Below are positions 7,530 to 17,646 of a stretch of DNA of 64,000 bases, one piece after another. The stretch covers positions 1 to 64,000 of the forward strand of contig JAJECI010000003.1 of the NCBI GenBank assembly GCA_022822065.1. The letters run 5' to 3'. Every line of letters starts with the position of its first letter. The first letter of the stretch is position 1. A program made the position numbers and the translations under genes. This stretch comes from Candidatus Dadabacteria bacterium (GTDB lineage Bacteria > Desulfobacterota_D > UBA1144 > Nemesobacterales > Nemesobacteraceae). The notes beneath the pieces were generated by a model. It was not told where the DNA came from and made no database searches. It saw nothing but the letters and a program-made list of their open reading frames with translations.

Positions 7530-8789
7530 TCAGTTTACGGGAACGTATCCCCTCTCATCAACGCGCTCCCTTACCTTGCCGAGAACGTAGGGGTCTATCC
7601 ACCTCTCGTCTATGTACTCTGGATAGACGGGAAGCCTCTCCCTAAGCTCGTAGCCCAGAGCGCTTACCTCCCTTTCCATTCTCTCAACCTGCGGCCACGG
7701 GGCCTCGGGATTCACGTAGTCTATCGTGAGGGGCGACACGCCGCCCAGATCGTTTATTCCGGCCGTGAGGTAGAAAGTGAAGTTCCTGTTGTTAAGGTTA
7801 GGGGGTATCTGTATGTTCATATCCCCTCCGAATACGAGCCTTGAGATGGCTACGGTCTTAAGCATCTCGAGAAAATCGGCGGGAGGGTATTCCTCCATCC
7901 TTATTCCTTCCTTGGGGTTAAAGTTCTGAATTATTATTTCCTGCAGGTGACCGTGTCTGCGGGAGAGCTCAAGCAGGGCGTAGAGCGAGTCCACTCTCTC
8001 CTCGAACGTTTCCCCGATTCCCACGAGTATGCCGCTTGTCCAGGGAATGCTCAGGTCGCCCGCGTGCTCCATTGTCTCCATCCTTAGCTTCGGGACCTTG
8101 TCCGCGCAGCCGTGGTGGGCGTTTCCCTTCTTAAGAAGCCTCTCGCTTATGTTCTCGAGCATGAGACCCATGCTGGGATTGCTTTTTCTGAACTCGGAGA
8201 GCTCATCCGGGGTTGAGAGCCCGAGGTTGGTGTGGGGAAAGATTCCGTGCTCAAGCCCGGTCTTTCCCATGTCGATCAGGTACTCAGCCGTCGTCTGGTA
8301 ACCGATTTCCCCGAGCGCGTCCCTGTATACCTCGTAGGCGAGTTCAGGCTTGTCGCCCGTAACGAAAAGAAGTTCCGTGCACCCTGCCTGCGCTCCTTTC
8401 TTCGCCATGTCGACGACCTCTTCGGGGGTCATGAACAGCGCTCCCTCCCCCGGCTCTATCTTGAACGTGCAGTATCCGCAACGGTCCCTGCAGAGCTGGG
8501 TTAAGGGTACGAAAACGTTTTTGGAGTAGGTTACGGTTTTTCCCTTCGAGCGGTTCCTGATGGCCGATGCGGCCAGAAGAAGAAAGGGGATTTCCTTGGG
8601 GAAAAGCTCCGTTAGGTAGAGGGCGTCTTCGCGCGCGATACTTCCTTCCTCGATGGCTTTTGATATTACTCTTTCGAGTTTCGGGGATGGGCGAAGCTCC
8701 GAGAAGTCGCTTGTGCCGAATGTTTCAAGCAGCATGGCGCTTTCGTTTGCGCCGAATGTCTTTTTCCAGGTCTCAGATAAAAGAGCCAT
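7530..8789 (-). CDS. cofG: FO synthase subunit 1, radical SAM (7,8-didemethyl-8-hydroxy-5-deazariboflavin synthase)
   Basis: CofG performs the final radical cyclisation to FO. The cluster motif CRDRCGYC follows YSKNVFVPLTQL, the hallmark of this subfamily, at about residues 83-102 from the chosen start. Later blocks include ILVGIGET and the C-terminal TAGINDLGG, which is mirrored in CofH as TAGANDFGG. I chose the ATG at 8789 because AAGGGG lies upstream and the 18 extra residues of the longer frame, opening at 8843, do not look family-like. The protein is then 419 residues. It is the first gene of the cofG-cofH operon, with a promoter-like sequence upstream. Confidence 0.88.
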   Translation of the reverse strand: MALLSETWKKTFGANESAMLLETFGTSDFSELRPSPKLERVISKAIEEGSIAREDALYLTELFPKEIPFLLLAASAIRNRSKGKTVTYSKNVFVPLTQLCRDRCGYCTFKIEPGEGALFMTPEEVVDMAKKGAQAGCTELLFVTGDKPELAYEVYRDALGEIGYQTTAEYLIDMGKTGLEHGIFPHTNLGLSTPDELSEFRKSNPSMGLMLENISERLLKKGNAHHGCADKVPKLRMETMEHAGDLSIPWTSGILVGIGETFEERVDSLYALLELSRRHGHLQEIIIQNFNPKEGIRMEEYPPADFLEMLKTVAISRLVFGGDMNIQIPPNLNNRNFTFYLTAGINDLGGVSPLTIDYVNPEAPWPQVERMEREVSALGYELRERLPVYPEYIDERWIDPYVLGKVRERVDERGYVPVN

Positions 8790-8854
8790 ATAAAGAAACC
8801 ACCCCTTTCGCTTCCCGTGCGGAAGCAATCTCAATACCGCCAACCCCGCCTCTA

Positions 8855-8884
8855 AGTATCTTATACGGAGACTGTTTTTGTCAA
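8855..8884 (-). promoter_or_regulatory. Probable promoter of cofG-cofH
   Basis: On the minus strand a perfect TTGACA (8879-8884) is followed after 18 bases by GATACT (8855-8860). The -10 is a poor match. Transcription would begin about 60 bases before the cofG ATG. Confidence 0.45.
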
Positions 8885-8958
8885 GGAATGTAACGAGGAT
8901 GTGTAGGGAGTCAATTAAAATGATTGGGTTTTGAGTTCTTTGGCTGTCCGGAGTTGTT

Positions 8959-10705
8959 TCAAATCAGCGGCTTCCTGCCATAAACCCCAGGCCTGCGCTT
9001 CCCCGGAATGAGCAGCAGCACGGATATGATGAGGAGAAGGTTAAACACTGCTCCCCGCCACAGGACTCCTTCCCCACCCGCGGTGGCAATGACGCACCCT
9101 CCTGTGTCCTCAACGAAAACTCCGGTCAGGGAAAAACTCCCCACATCCCCGCAGACAACATCCTCTCCGTTAACAGTCTCAAGTTGCGAGGGAAGAATCT
9201 CCCACTCCCCCAATTCTTCACTGTAACGGTAAATATCTCCCCCGGAAGACGGAAGACACGCACTCACTGTCTCTCCTGGCTCAAGCGTGACTCCCAGATC
9301 CACTTCCACTGCGAAACCCTCAAGATAAAACCCCGGAGGAGGATCATGGGGAGAGACTTCCGAAAGCTCGAAGGTTATCTCCTCTACGCGGTCAAGAACA
9401 TCGCGGGACACTATCACCGCGGGATCTCCTGAAGAACCCACGTCCCCTGTAACAGAAAGATCTATTGTCTTTGGTCCGTAAACAATGCTTCCTCCCTCTC
9501 CAATGGGAGTAAGGGAGAAACCATACTCTGCGTCTTCACTGTGGGTAACCCCTTCAGCTGACTCAATCACTGGAAGGAAAGCTCCGAACAGGGAAAAGGT
9601 GTCTGTATCCCCGCAGACAAGCTCCTCTCCGTTAACAGTCTCTGATCGTGAGGGAAGAATCTTCCACTCTTCGTCGTAACGGTGAACATAGGCTTCTCCT
9701 TTAACATCAGCAGGAGGAAGACATACAGCCACTGTCTCTCTTTGTCCAAGTCTTATTCCCGGATCTATTTCCGCAACGCAGCCCTCCATGCGAAACCCCG
9801 GAGGGGAATCTAGTGGAGAAGTTTCAGAGAGTTCGAAGGTAATTTCCTTCACACGGTCAAGTGTGCTACGGGAAATGATCAGTGCGGGATTTCCGGGCGA
9901 GGGACATTCATCCCGCGTTACGGGAATATCTATGGTTCTTTTCCTGTAAACAATACTACCTCCTTCTCCAAGTGGAGTAAGGGAGAAACCGTCACTTGCG
10001 TTCCCGCTGTGGCTAACCCCTTCTGGGGACTCAATGACAGGAGGTGGCGGAGGTGGTGGCGAACTCGAACTGGTGTTGGCATAGCCCTTGACGCGGATTT
10101 GAAGGGCAGCAGAAGAAGATCCCCATGAATTTCCATCTGAGCTCCAGCGGCGGTTGTTGGATATGCTCCAGCCAGATAACCCGCCCGAGTCCTCAGAGGT
10201 TGACGTCGTGAAAACCACCTCACCTGCTGACCCGCTCGATATGACCACAAAGTACTCCGTGCCGGCCGAAAGCGTGGTGTTGGCGGGCGCGGTGAACGTA
10301 TTGGTGCCGGCGATTAATGTCGACGGAGGGGTCAGGGTGGCGACATCCGTGCCCGCGCTCGTCGAAGACAGACCTGTCGTTATCCTCACCGTTATGCCGG
10401 ATGGGGCAGTGGGAGGGTTGAACTTAATTTCTACGCTCGTGAGGGTGGAGTTGGTGCCCGCCGTGAACCCCTGCGCATGATGGAAATTAACATGGGTAAG
10501 GCTGCTATGGGAAGTTTGACCGATATTGCTCACCATGGTGACGCTCGTCTGTGCCCGCGCCGACGCGGCACCAAGAACCGCAAATACTAACAGCGCCGCC
10601 GAAGCAAGCAGAAGGGAGAAAAACGGGAACGGAAAACGGAAACTCCCGGCGACAGCGAAGCTACGCCTACAGTTTATATGGGGGAGTAGAGTTAACTGTT
10701 TTCAT
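8959..10705 (-). CDS. Large surface protein with tandem repeats and Cys-type C-terminal anchor; frameshifted near its start
   Basis: The uninterrupted frame begins at ATG 10536, but a complete signal peptide (hydrophobic stretch ending ARA-QTS) lies upstream in the same frame with no start codon. The ATG at 10703-10705, with GAGG 8 bases upstream, is out of frame. Removing one base from the G5 run at 10680-10684 joins the two. After an Ala/Ser/Thr-rich N-terminal domain of about 150 residues comes a Pro8 linker, then two related units of about 150 residues, each starting VIES.EGV.HS and ending with a VCGD block. The C-terminus has GGC, a hydrophobic helix and a basic tail, resembling cysteine-containing sorting signals. 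Function unknown; probably exported. Confidence 0.75.
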
Positions 10706-10753
10706 GAAAATTCCTCTTAGGTCGGACTGTTCGCTCTTAAAATGCATATGCGT

Positions 10754-10762
10754 ATTATAGCA
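10754..10762 (-). promoter_or_regulatory. Extended -10 promoter for the 10705-8959 gene
   Basis: The minus strand reads TGCTATAAT, an extended -10 with a perfect core. Transcription would start near 10747, about 41 bases before the ATG at 10705. This supports that ATG as the original start despite the frameshift. Confidence 0.5.
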
Positions 10763-10827
10763 ATTCAGATTGAAAATAGCAACATGCGAAAATTTACGGG
10801 AGAAACCGCGGGGCTCCTTGTTCGAAG

Positions 10828-12216
10828 ATGTACCGGATTCAGGGTACTGTTCTACCTGAAATGGTCCCGTTGAAATCAAACAGACTGCCGCGTCCATCCA
10901 TTCCGCCGCGTCTGGACGATATCCGCGCTCGGGAGCGCACATGTCTTCTGCTTTTCTCCCGCATTTTTTGCGGTCCCTGGCGCATCGCGACGGGCCTTCT
11001 CTTCCTCGCCGCCATCATACTCGGCACGCAGCCGGAGCTGGCCCGCGCGCAGACCGCAACGGAGACTGCCACCTACACGGTGACGTTTGAAGGCAACTGG
11101 AACACCGACAGCACGCCTGGCGGGGTTGTGGGCGGCGCGCATTTCACGACTCTGATCGGCGCCGTGCACAACAGCGATGTGACTTTCTGGGCAGCGGGCG
11201 AGATGGCCACCCCCGGCGTTGAGAGAGTGGCGGAACTTGGCGTCACGGGCACGTTCGAGACGGAAATCGGCAACGCCGAAGAAGGAACCGTAAAATCCCT
11301 CGTCAGGGAAAGCGGCACCTCCGCCACGGGCACGAGGACATTTGAAGTCGAATTCAGCCGCACTCATCCCCTGCTTACCCTTCTCTCGATGATCGGTCCC
11401 AGCCCGGACTGGTTCGTGGGCGTCTCCGGTCTGTCTCTGCTGGACGGATCGGGTGCCTGGCTGCCCTCTCACGCGGTAGACCTGTTTCCCTACGACGCCG
11501 GAACCGAGAACGGGGAACGATTCTCGCTGAGCAATAGCGCTACCAGTCCCCAGGGAACCATCACAAGTCTCAGGGGACGGGGCAGGTTCTCAGACACTCG
11601 CATGGCGAGATTGAGCTTCACTCTCGACACCGTCGTTCCGCCGCCGGAAGAAGAAATGTGCACCGTTTCCGGCGTGACCGATGATCAGAGCCTCAGGAGA
11701 TTCGTTGAGTGCGCGGCGGAACGCATTGAGGGCTCGGATACCCCTGACGGGACGCTTTGCCTCCTTGACGAGTTCAGGGACGACGAGGGGAACTGGAATG
11801 ACGGAGAGACGTACCTTATCCTGCTCACCGCAAGAGGCGGGGTGTACTTTCACGCCAATGACAGGGAAGTCGAGGAGACGGACTGGTCCGGGATTCTTTT
11901 CTGTGAAGGAGGAGAGTCAGTGCTGGACGCACAGGAGGGATGCTTCATCGAGTACGACGGGGAGAGGTGCGGTTATGCGCATCCGTTTTCCGCTTCGCAT
12001 GTTCCGATGGTGCAAGGTGAGGACGAATTTATCCTGCTGGGCGGTTTCGATGAAACTCCCGGGAGAGAACCCTCCACGGGGGGGACTGACGGCGGTGGAG
12101 GCTGTGCTCTTGGGGGAAGTGATGGCGGCAGCGCGCTTGGCCTGTTTCTGGCAGCGTTGACGTTGCTTCTTGCGGTCTTGCTTAAAAGACACTCGGCGGA
12201 GGGCAGTACGCGTTGA
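10828..12216 (+). CDS. Spondin-domain surface protein with Cache-like domain and Cys-type C-terminal anchor
   Basis: This is a 462-residue exported protein. A long N-terminus precedes a hydrophobic core (about residues 52-66) and a cleavage site, ARA-QTA, near residue 74. Residues about 80-270 match the spondin N-terminal fold (YTVTFEGNW, HFTTLIGAVHN, DWFVGVSGLSL). Residues about 275-405 resemble a single Cache-type extracellular domain, with DGETYLILLTARGGVYFHA and GYAHPF. A Gly/Ser stretch with GGGGCALGG is followed by a transmembrane helix and KRH, similar to MYXO-CTERM or JDVT-CTERM sorting signals. It is transcribed divergently from the 10705 surface gene. The start is uncertain: ATG 10861 is an alternative and neither has a strong ribosome binding site. 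Confidence 0.72.
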   Translation: MYRIQGTVLPEMVPLKSNRLPRPSIPPRLDDIRARERTCLLLFSRIFCGPWRIATGLLFLAAIILGTQPELARAQTATETATYTVTFEGNWNTDSTPGGVVGGAHFTTLIGAVHNSDVTFWAAGEMATPGVERVAELGVTGTFETEIGNAEEGTVKSLVRESGTSATGTRTFEVEFSRTHPLLTLLSMIGPSPDWFVGVSGLSLLDGSGAWLPSHAVDLFPYDAGTENGERFSLSNSATSPQGTITSLRGRGRFSDTRMARLSFTLDTVVPPPEEEMCTVSGVTDDQSLRRFVECAAERIEGSDTPDGTLCLLDEFRDDEGNWNDGETYLILLTARGGVYFHANDREVEETDWSGILFCEGGESVLDAQEGCFIEYDGERCGYAHPFSASHVPMVQGEDEFILLGGFDETPGREPSTGGTDGGGGCALGGSDGGSALGLFLAALTLLLAVLLKRHSAEGSTR

Positions 12217-12323
12217 GTTGAAGGGGTCGTTTTAACTGTGAACGGTTCGATCGTAACAGATAGTCAGAAGTTTTGCTACTTGAAAAGGTAAAAAACAGGA
12301 AAAACTGGGAAGAGGTAAGCAAT

Positions 12324-12962
12324 ATGAAGAAGACACTTTCACTTGATGACTCTTACTCAAAGTACGCTGATTGCATGGAAGAAATCAAGAAGCGAACTGA
12401 AGTTATATGGGGGTTCCTCAAGGGTAAGTACCATGCGATGTATCTGCAAACCACAGCCGAATCAGTGGCTCTTCAAATTCGAAAAATTCTGGAACTTATT
12501 GCTTTGGCATCGCTGGCAGCAAACAGACCTGAATATGAGAAATACCGAAGAGACTTTCGAAAGGACTGGAATGCGAAACGCATATTTGAAACCCTTGATA
12601 AAGCAAATTCAAGGTTCTATCCAAAACCGACTAAACAAGTTGTGGATTCAGAAACCGGCAAAGTTGTTTCGTTGGAAGAGGTAAAATCTGGATTTCTCAC
12701 AAGACAAGACTACATTGCTCTCTTAGACAGTTGCAACCAAATTCTTCACGCTGAGAACCCCTTCTCGAAGCAGAAGCAACAGCACCCCCATGTCTTTATG
12801 GTTTCAGCCCCAGAATGGATGAATAAGATTGTGTGCCTGTTAAACCACCACGCCATTCAGTTATTTGAAGACGATAAACAGCTCTGGGTGGTGATGAAGG
12901 CAGAATTGGACGGCAAGGTTTATGTACATGAGTTCGAACGAGTAGAGGAAGTCGATCAGTGA
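12324..12962 (+). CDS. Hypothetical protein, AT-rich orphan
   Basis: I do not recognise this 212-residue protein. I chose ATG 12324 because AGAGGT lies 8 bases upstream; the frame could open at 12273. The sequence is hydrophilic, rich in Lys, Glu and Gln, with a helical N-terminal half (ESVALQIRKILELIALASLA) and a C-terminal half resembling a small alpha/beta domain. There is no signal peptide. Base composition is clearly more AT-rich than its neighbours, which suggests recent acquisition. It sits between the surface-protein pair and acs and is followed by a 248-bp non-coding gap in which I see no gene. Confidence 0.6.
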   Translation: MKKTLSLDDSYSKYADCMEEIKKRTEVIWGFLKGKYHAMYLQTTAESVALQIRKILELIALASLAANRPEYEKYRRDFRKDWNAKRIFETLDKANSRFYPKPTKQVVDSETGKVVSLEEVKSGFLTRQDYIALLDSCNQILHAENPFSKQKQQHPHVFMVSAPEWMNKIVCLLNHHAIQLFEDDKQLWVVMKAELDGKVYVHEFERVEEVDQ

Positions 12963-13210
12963 AATCGCAACCCTTAGCTTTTTTCAGCTAGTTGGGAGTA
13001 AAATGAGAAGAAAAACGGGGTGTTTTTTGGCTAGTTAAGTAAGTTATGCCCTCCGGTTTATATGGTGAATCTTCGCCGCGTAATGTATAATTACGTCCGA
13101 AAAATCATATCATGGAGTTCTGTTTTTAAAGTTCCTTGCGGGGTTTGCATCGGCGGGATTTAAATACTCGAAAGGACTCGTCAATCAAGTTTTAAAAAAT
13201 TAGTGAAACC

Positions 13211-15160
<1,950 letters not shown>

Positions 15161-15307
15161 GCCCTGTGAATGGCTTGGCATTTCGGTTTTCCGGTTTGCC
15201 GCCGTCGCGGAAAATGGCAAAGACTTTACAAATACGGAATTGCGTTCCATCATTGTAAACGAATGCGATAAGGCGAACGGTTAAGAATAAATTTCTCGGC
15301 ATTCCAT

Positions 15308-16063
15308 ATGAGGCTTAACAGGTTTCTTTCCGAGTGCGGAATAACATCAAGAAGAAAAGCGGATAACCTTATAAAGGCGGGACGGATAACTGTAAACGGG
15401 GAGGTTGTCCGCGCTCTCGGTTCCGTGGTGGACGAGACTGCCGACACGGTGGCGCTTGACGGAAAACCCGTGCATAAGGAAAGGAAAAGATACGTGATGC
15501 TTAACAAGCCCCCTTTTTACCTTACTTCCCTTAAGTCCATGGAAGACGGAAAAAAAACGATAACCTCCTTTCTGGGAGGCATAGAGCAGAGGGTCTATCC
15601 CGTCGGCAGACTTGACTACGACTCCGAGGGGCTTCTGATTCTCACAAACGACGGGGAGCTTGCGAACAGGATACATCACCCCAGATACAAGGTGGCAAAA
15701 ACTTATCTGGCCGAAGTCTCGGGAGAGATGCCGGGTGACCTTGAAGCGGTGCTTGGGGAAGGATCTGAGATCGAAAAACGTTTTACGAGGCCGGATTCCG
15801 TTGGAGTTCTGGAGGTGTCCGCAAGGAGCGCGCGGGTAAGCATTTCCTTTCACGAGGGCAGAAAGCATCTCGTGAAAAAGTATTTCGAGGCCTTCGGGCT
15901 TCGGGTTACCAGGCTTAAGAGAATCTCGTGCGGCAACGTGCGTCTCGGAGAGCTTGGGAAGGGAGCGTGGCGCGATCTCAACCCGGGAGAGCTTAGGAGT
16001 CTTCGGAAGATGACGGGACTTTTGCCCCGCAGTAAGGAGAAAACGCCGGGAGGTGCCGCGTGA
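15308..16063 (+). CDS. rRNA pseudouridine synthase, RsuA/RluB family
   Basis: This is a 251-residue enzyme of the RsuA/RluB/RluE/RluF family, which isomerises specific uridines in rRNA. An S4 RNA-binding domain fills residues 1-60 (LNRFLSECGITSRRKADNLI). The catalytic block VGRLDYDSEGLLILTND is at about 98-114, with the nucleophilic Asp in RLDYDS. The RluB-like N-terminus suggests 23S rRNA modification, but the exact target is not determined by sequence. The stop codon overlaps the GTG start of tmk by 4 bases, so the two are probably co-translated. Confidence 0.88.
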   Translation: MRLNRFLSECGITSRRKADNLIKAGRITVNGEVVRALGSVVDETADTVALDGKPVHKERKRYVMLNKPPFYLTSLKSMEDGKKTITSFLGGIEQRVYPVGRLDYDSEGLLILTNDGELANRIHHPRYKVAKTYLAEVSGEMPGDLEAVLGEGSEIEKRFTRPDSVGVLEVSARSARVSISFHEGRKHLVKKYFEAFGLRVTRLKRISCGNVRLGELGKGAWRDLNPGELRSLRKMTGLLPRSKEKTPGGAA

Positions 16064-16665
16064 GCAGGTTTATCACGTTTGAGGGGATAGACGGAAGCGG
16101 CAAGTCAACCCAGATAAAACTCCTTGCGGACTATCTTTCAAGTAAGGGAGCCAAGGTGTTTTTAACCAAGGAACCGGGCGAGGGAAAGCTCGGCGAGGCG
16201 ATTAGAACTATGATTCTCGCCCGCAGGGATATAGAAGTTAAGCCTTACGAAGAACTTTTTCTTTTTTGCGCCGATAGGTCCCACCACGTAAGAGAGGTAA
16301 TACAGCCTAAGCTTGAAGACGGCTACACGGTCATCTCCGACCGCTACTACGATTCAACCCTTGCTTATCAGGGCTTCGGAAGGGGAATTCCTCACGACTT
16401 TGTTTTCGATAATGCCAAGGCCTCAAGCCTCGGGGTTGAACCTGACATTACGCTTTTTCTTTCGATACCGGTTGAGCAGGCGCTTTTGAGACTGAAAAAC
16501 CGCGGAAGAAACAACAGAATGGATGAAGAACCACTTGAGTTCCATAGCCGAGTGGACAGAGGTTACAGGGAACTGATGAAAAGGGACATTGAGAGAATCA
16601 AGGAAATAGAAGCGACCGGTTCCCCAGAAGAGATTCACACGGAAATAAAGCGCTTTTTTGAGTGA
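16060..16665 (+). CDS. tmk: Thymidylate kinase
   Basis: The kinase phosphorylates dTMP to dTDP for DNA synthesis. It is 201 residues long, with P-loop FEGIDGSGKST at 6-16, the DR(Y/H) block SDRYYDSTLAYQG near 91-103, and a Lys/Arg-rich lid near 145 (LKNRGRNNRMD). The start is GTG at 16060, inside the stop of the pseudouridine synthase gene. In many bacteria tmk lies next to holB; here holB is 14 kb away, beside IS remnants. Confidence 0.95.
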   Translation: MSRFITFEGIDGSGKSTQIKLLADYLSSKGAKVFLTKEPGEGKLGEAIRTMILARRDIEVKPYEELFLFCADRSHHVREVIQPKLEDGYTVISDRYYDSTLAYQGFGRGIPHDFVFDNAKASSLGVEPDITLFLSIPVEQALLRLKNRGRNNRMDEEPLEFHSRVDRGYRELMKRDIERIKEIEATGSPEEIHTEIKRFFE

Positions 16666-16674
16666 ATCCGCCGC

Positions 16675-17160
16675 TCAGACGTAATCTTTCGTGCTCTCGA
16701 CAAGTTGTTCCACTCTCGGATACATGTAGATATGCAGGATGGTCCCTATTACCGAGAAAGGAATTGCGTCTGCGGGATCTTTACTTAGAAACGCAAGCAC
16801 GAACCCGAGCAGCACCACGCTTTCGTTTATTCCCCAGGGAACCACGTGCGGGAGCAGGAGGCGGTTTGAGAATTCCTCAAGCCTTTTCTCCGGTTCCTGG
16901 CCCTCCGTGGCGAGAAATTTCTTGCGAAGCGATTTCTCAGAAAGGGTAAACCTGTATATGAGAAGGGAAATTATCCCGAGGATCGCTCCCCCAATAAGAA
17001 AAGCAGCTTTCACGTTTTCCGCGACACCCGGAGGTTCTGGGGATTTGAAAACGAAAACCACCGCGGTATAGGCGAACATGGCGACCAGCAGGGCTGACCA
17101 GACTATTTTAAGGGCGCTCTGGTTCTTTGCGACGGATGAGGCGCGGTTTTTCCTTTCCAT
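16675..17160 (-). CDS. Predicted membrane protein, four transmembrane helices
   Basis: I do not recognise this family. The 161-residue protein has a short basic N-terminus and hydrophobic segments at about residues 18-38, 50-70, 107-125 and 130-148. A charged cytoplasmic loop between helices 2 and 3 contains EKSLRKKFLA. It lies tail-to-tail with tmk (10 bp apart) and just downstream of another small membrane-protein gene on the minus strand, so the two may form one transcript. No catalytic motif is visible. Confidence 0.6.
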   Translation of the reverse strand: MERKNRASSVAKNQSALKIVWSALLVAMFAYTAVVFVFKSPEPPGVAENVKAAFLIGGAILGIISLLIYRFTLSEKSLRKKFLATEGQEPEKRLEEFSNRLLLPHVVPWGINESVVLLGFVLAFLSKDPADAIPFSVIGTILHIYMYPRVEQLVESTKDYV

Positions 17161-17188
17161 GGTTCCAGACGGGAGCGGAACTGCGCGC

Positions 17189-17464
17189 TCAGGATGTTAT
17201 CTTGGCGAAGATCACGCTCAGGATTATGAGCCCGACCAGAATTCCCATCATGTAAAAGGGCACGCTTGAGTTATATCCCTTTTCTATGTTGGGAACCCTT
17301 TTCTGGGACCAGATTATGGGAGCCTCTTCGCTTTCGGCAATTTCCTCAGCGCTTTCGTTTGTTTCCTCCGCGGCTTCGGCGCTTTCGTCCGGTGCCTGGG
17401 TTTCCTGTGCCGGGGGGTCCTGCTCCGCCGTTTCTTCTGCTTTCTGCTCTTCTGGTTCCGACAT
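17189..17464 (-). CDS. Small membrane-anchored protein with acidic, Glu/Ala-rich N-terminus
   Basis: The 91-residue product begins at ATG 17464, supported by AGGAG 9 bases upstream. The longer frame opening at 17509 lacks support. Residues 1-50 are strongly acidic and repetitive (Glu, Ala, Pro, Thr). A short conserved-looking piece, IIWSQKRVPN, follows, and then one transmembrane helix at about 69-88 ending in KITS. A low-complexity acidic tail on a single helix suggests a tether or accessory subunit. It is 28 bp upstream of the four-helix membrane protein. Function unknown. Confidence 0.6.
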   Translation of the reverse strand: MSEPEEQKAEETAEQDPPAQETQAPDESAEAAEETNESAEEIAESEEAPIIWSQKRVPNIEKGYNSSVPFYMMGILVGLIILSVIFAKITS

Positions 17465-17562
17465 TTTGAGGTCTCCTGGAACTGCGGGTACGGAGAAATT
17501 ATCATGCAACCCGCCCCGAAAATCAAGTTTCCCGCAGGGCCTGGCAGCCCCTTGGGGGCTTC

Positions 17563-17591
17563 TTGAAAACCCGGCCCCGTGTATTTATACT
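17563..17591 (+). promoter_or_regulatory. Sigma70-type promoter of the sulfurtransferase gene
   Basis: TTGAAA (17563-17568), a 17-base spacer and TATACT (17586-17591). Transcription should begin near 17598, leaving a leader of about 49 bases. Confidence 0.6.
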
Positions 17592-17609
17592 TAGTCAGAT
17601 ATTGCAAAA

Positions 17610-17629
17610 GGCCGCGAAGTTCCGCGGCC
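17610..17629 (+). promoter_or_regulatory. GC-only hairpin in the sulfurtransferase leader
   Basis: GGCCGCG (17610-17616) pairs perfectly with CGCGGCC (17623-17629) around a 6-base loop. It ends 4 bases before the GGAGG ribosome binding site (17634-17638). No T-run follows on the plus strand, so it looks like a leader structure that could stabilise the mRNA or tune initiation. Confidence 0.5.
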
Positions 17630-17646
17630 GAACGGAGGTTTTAGAA

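Noticed and set aside
12236-12275. GGTTCGATC resembling a tRNA T-loop
   Set aside because: The flanking bases do not form a T-stem, and no acceptor or anticodon stem can be built around it.
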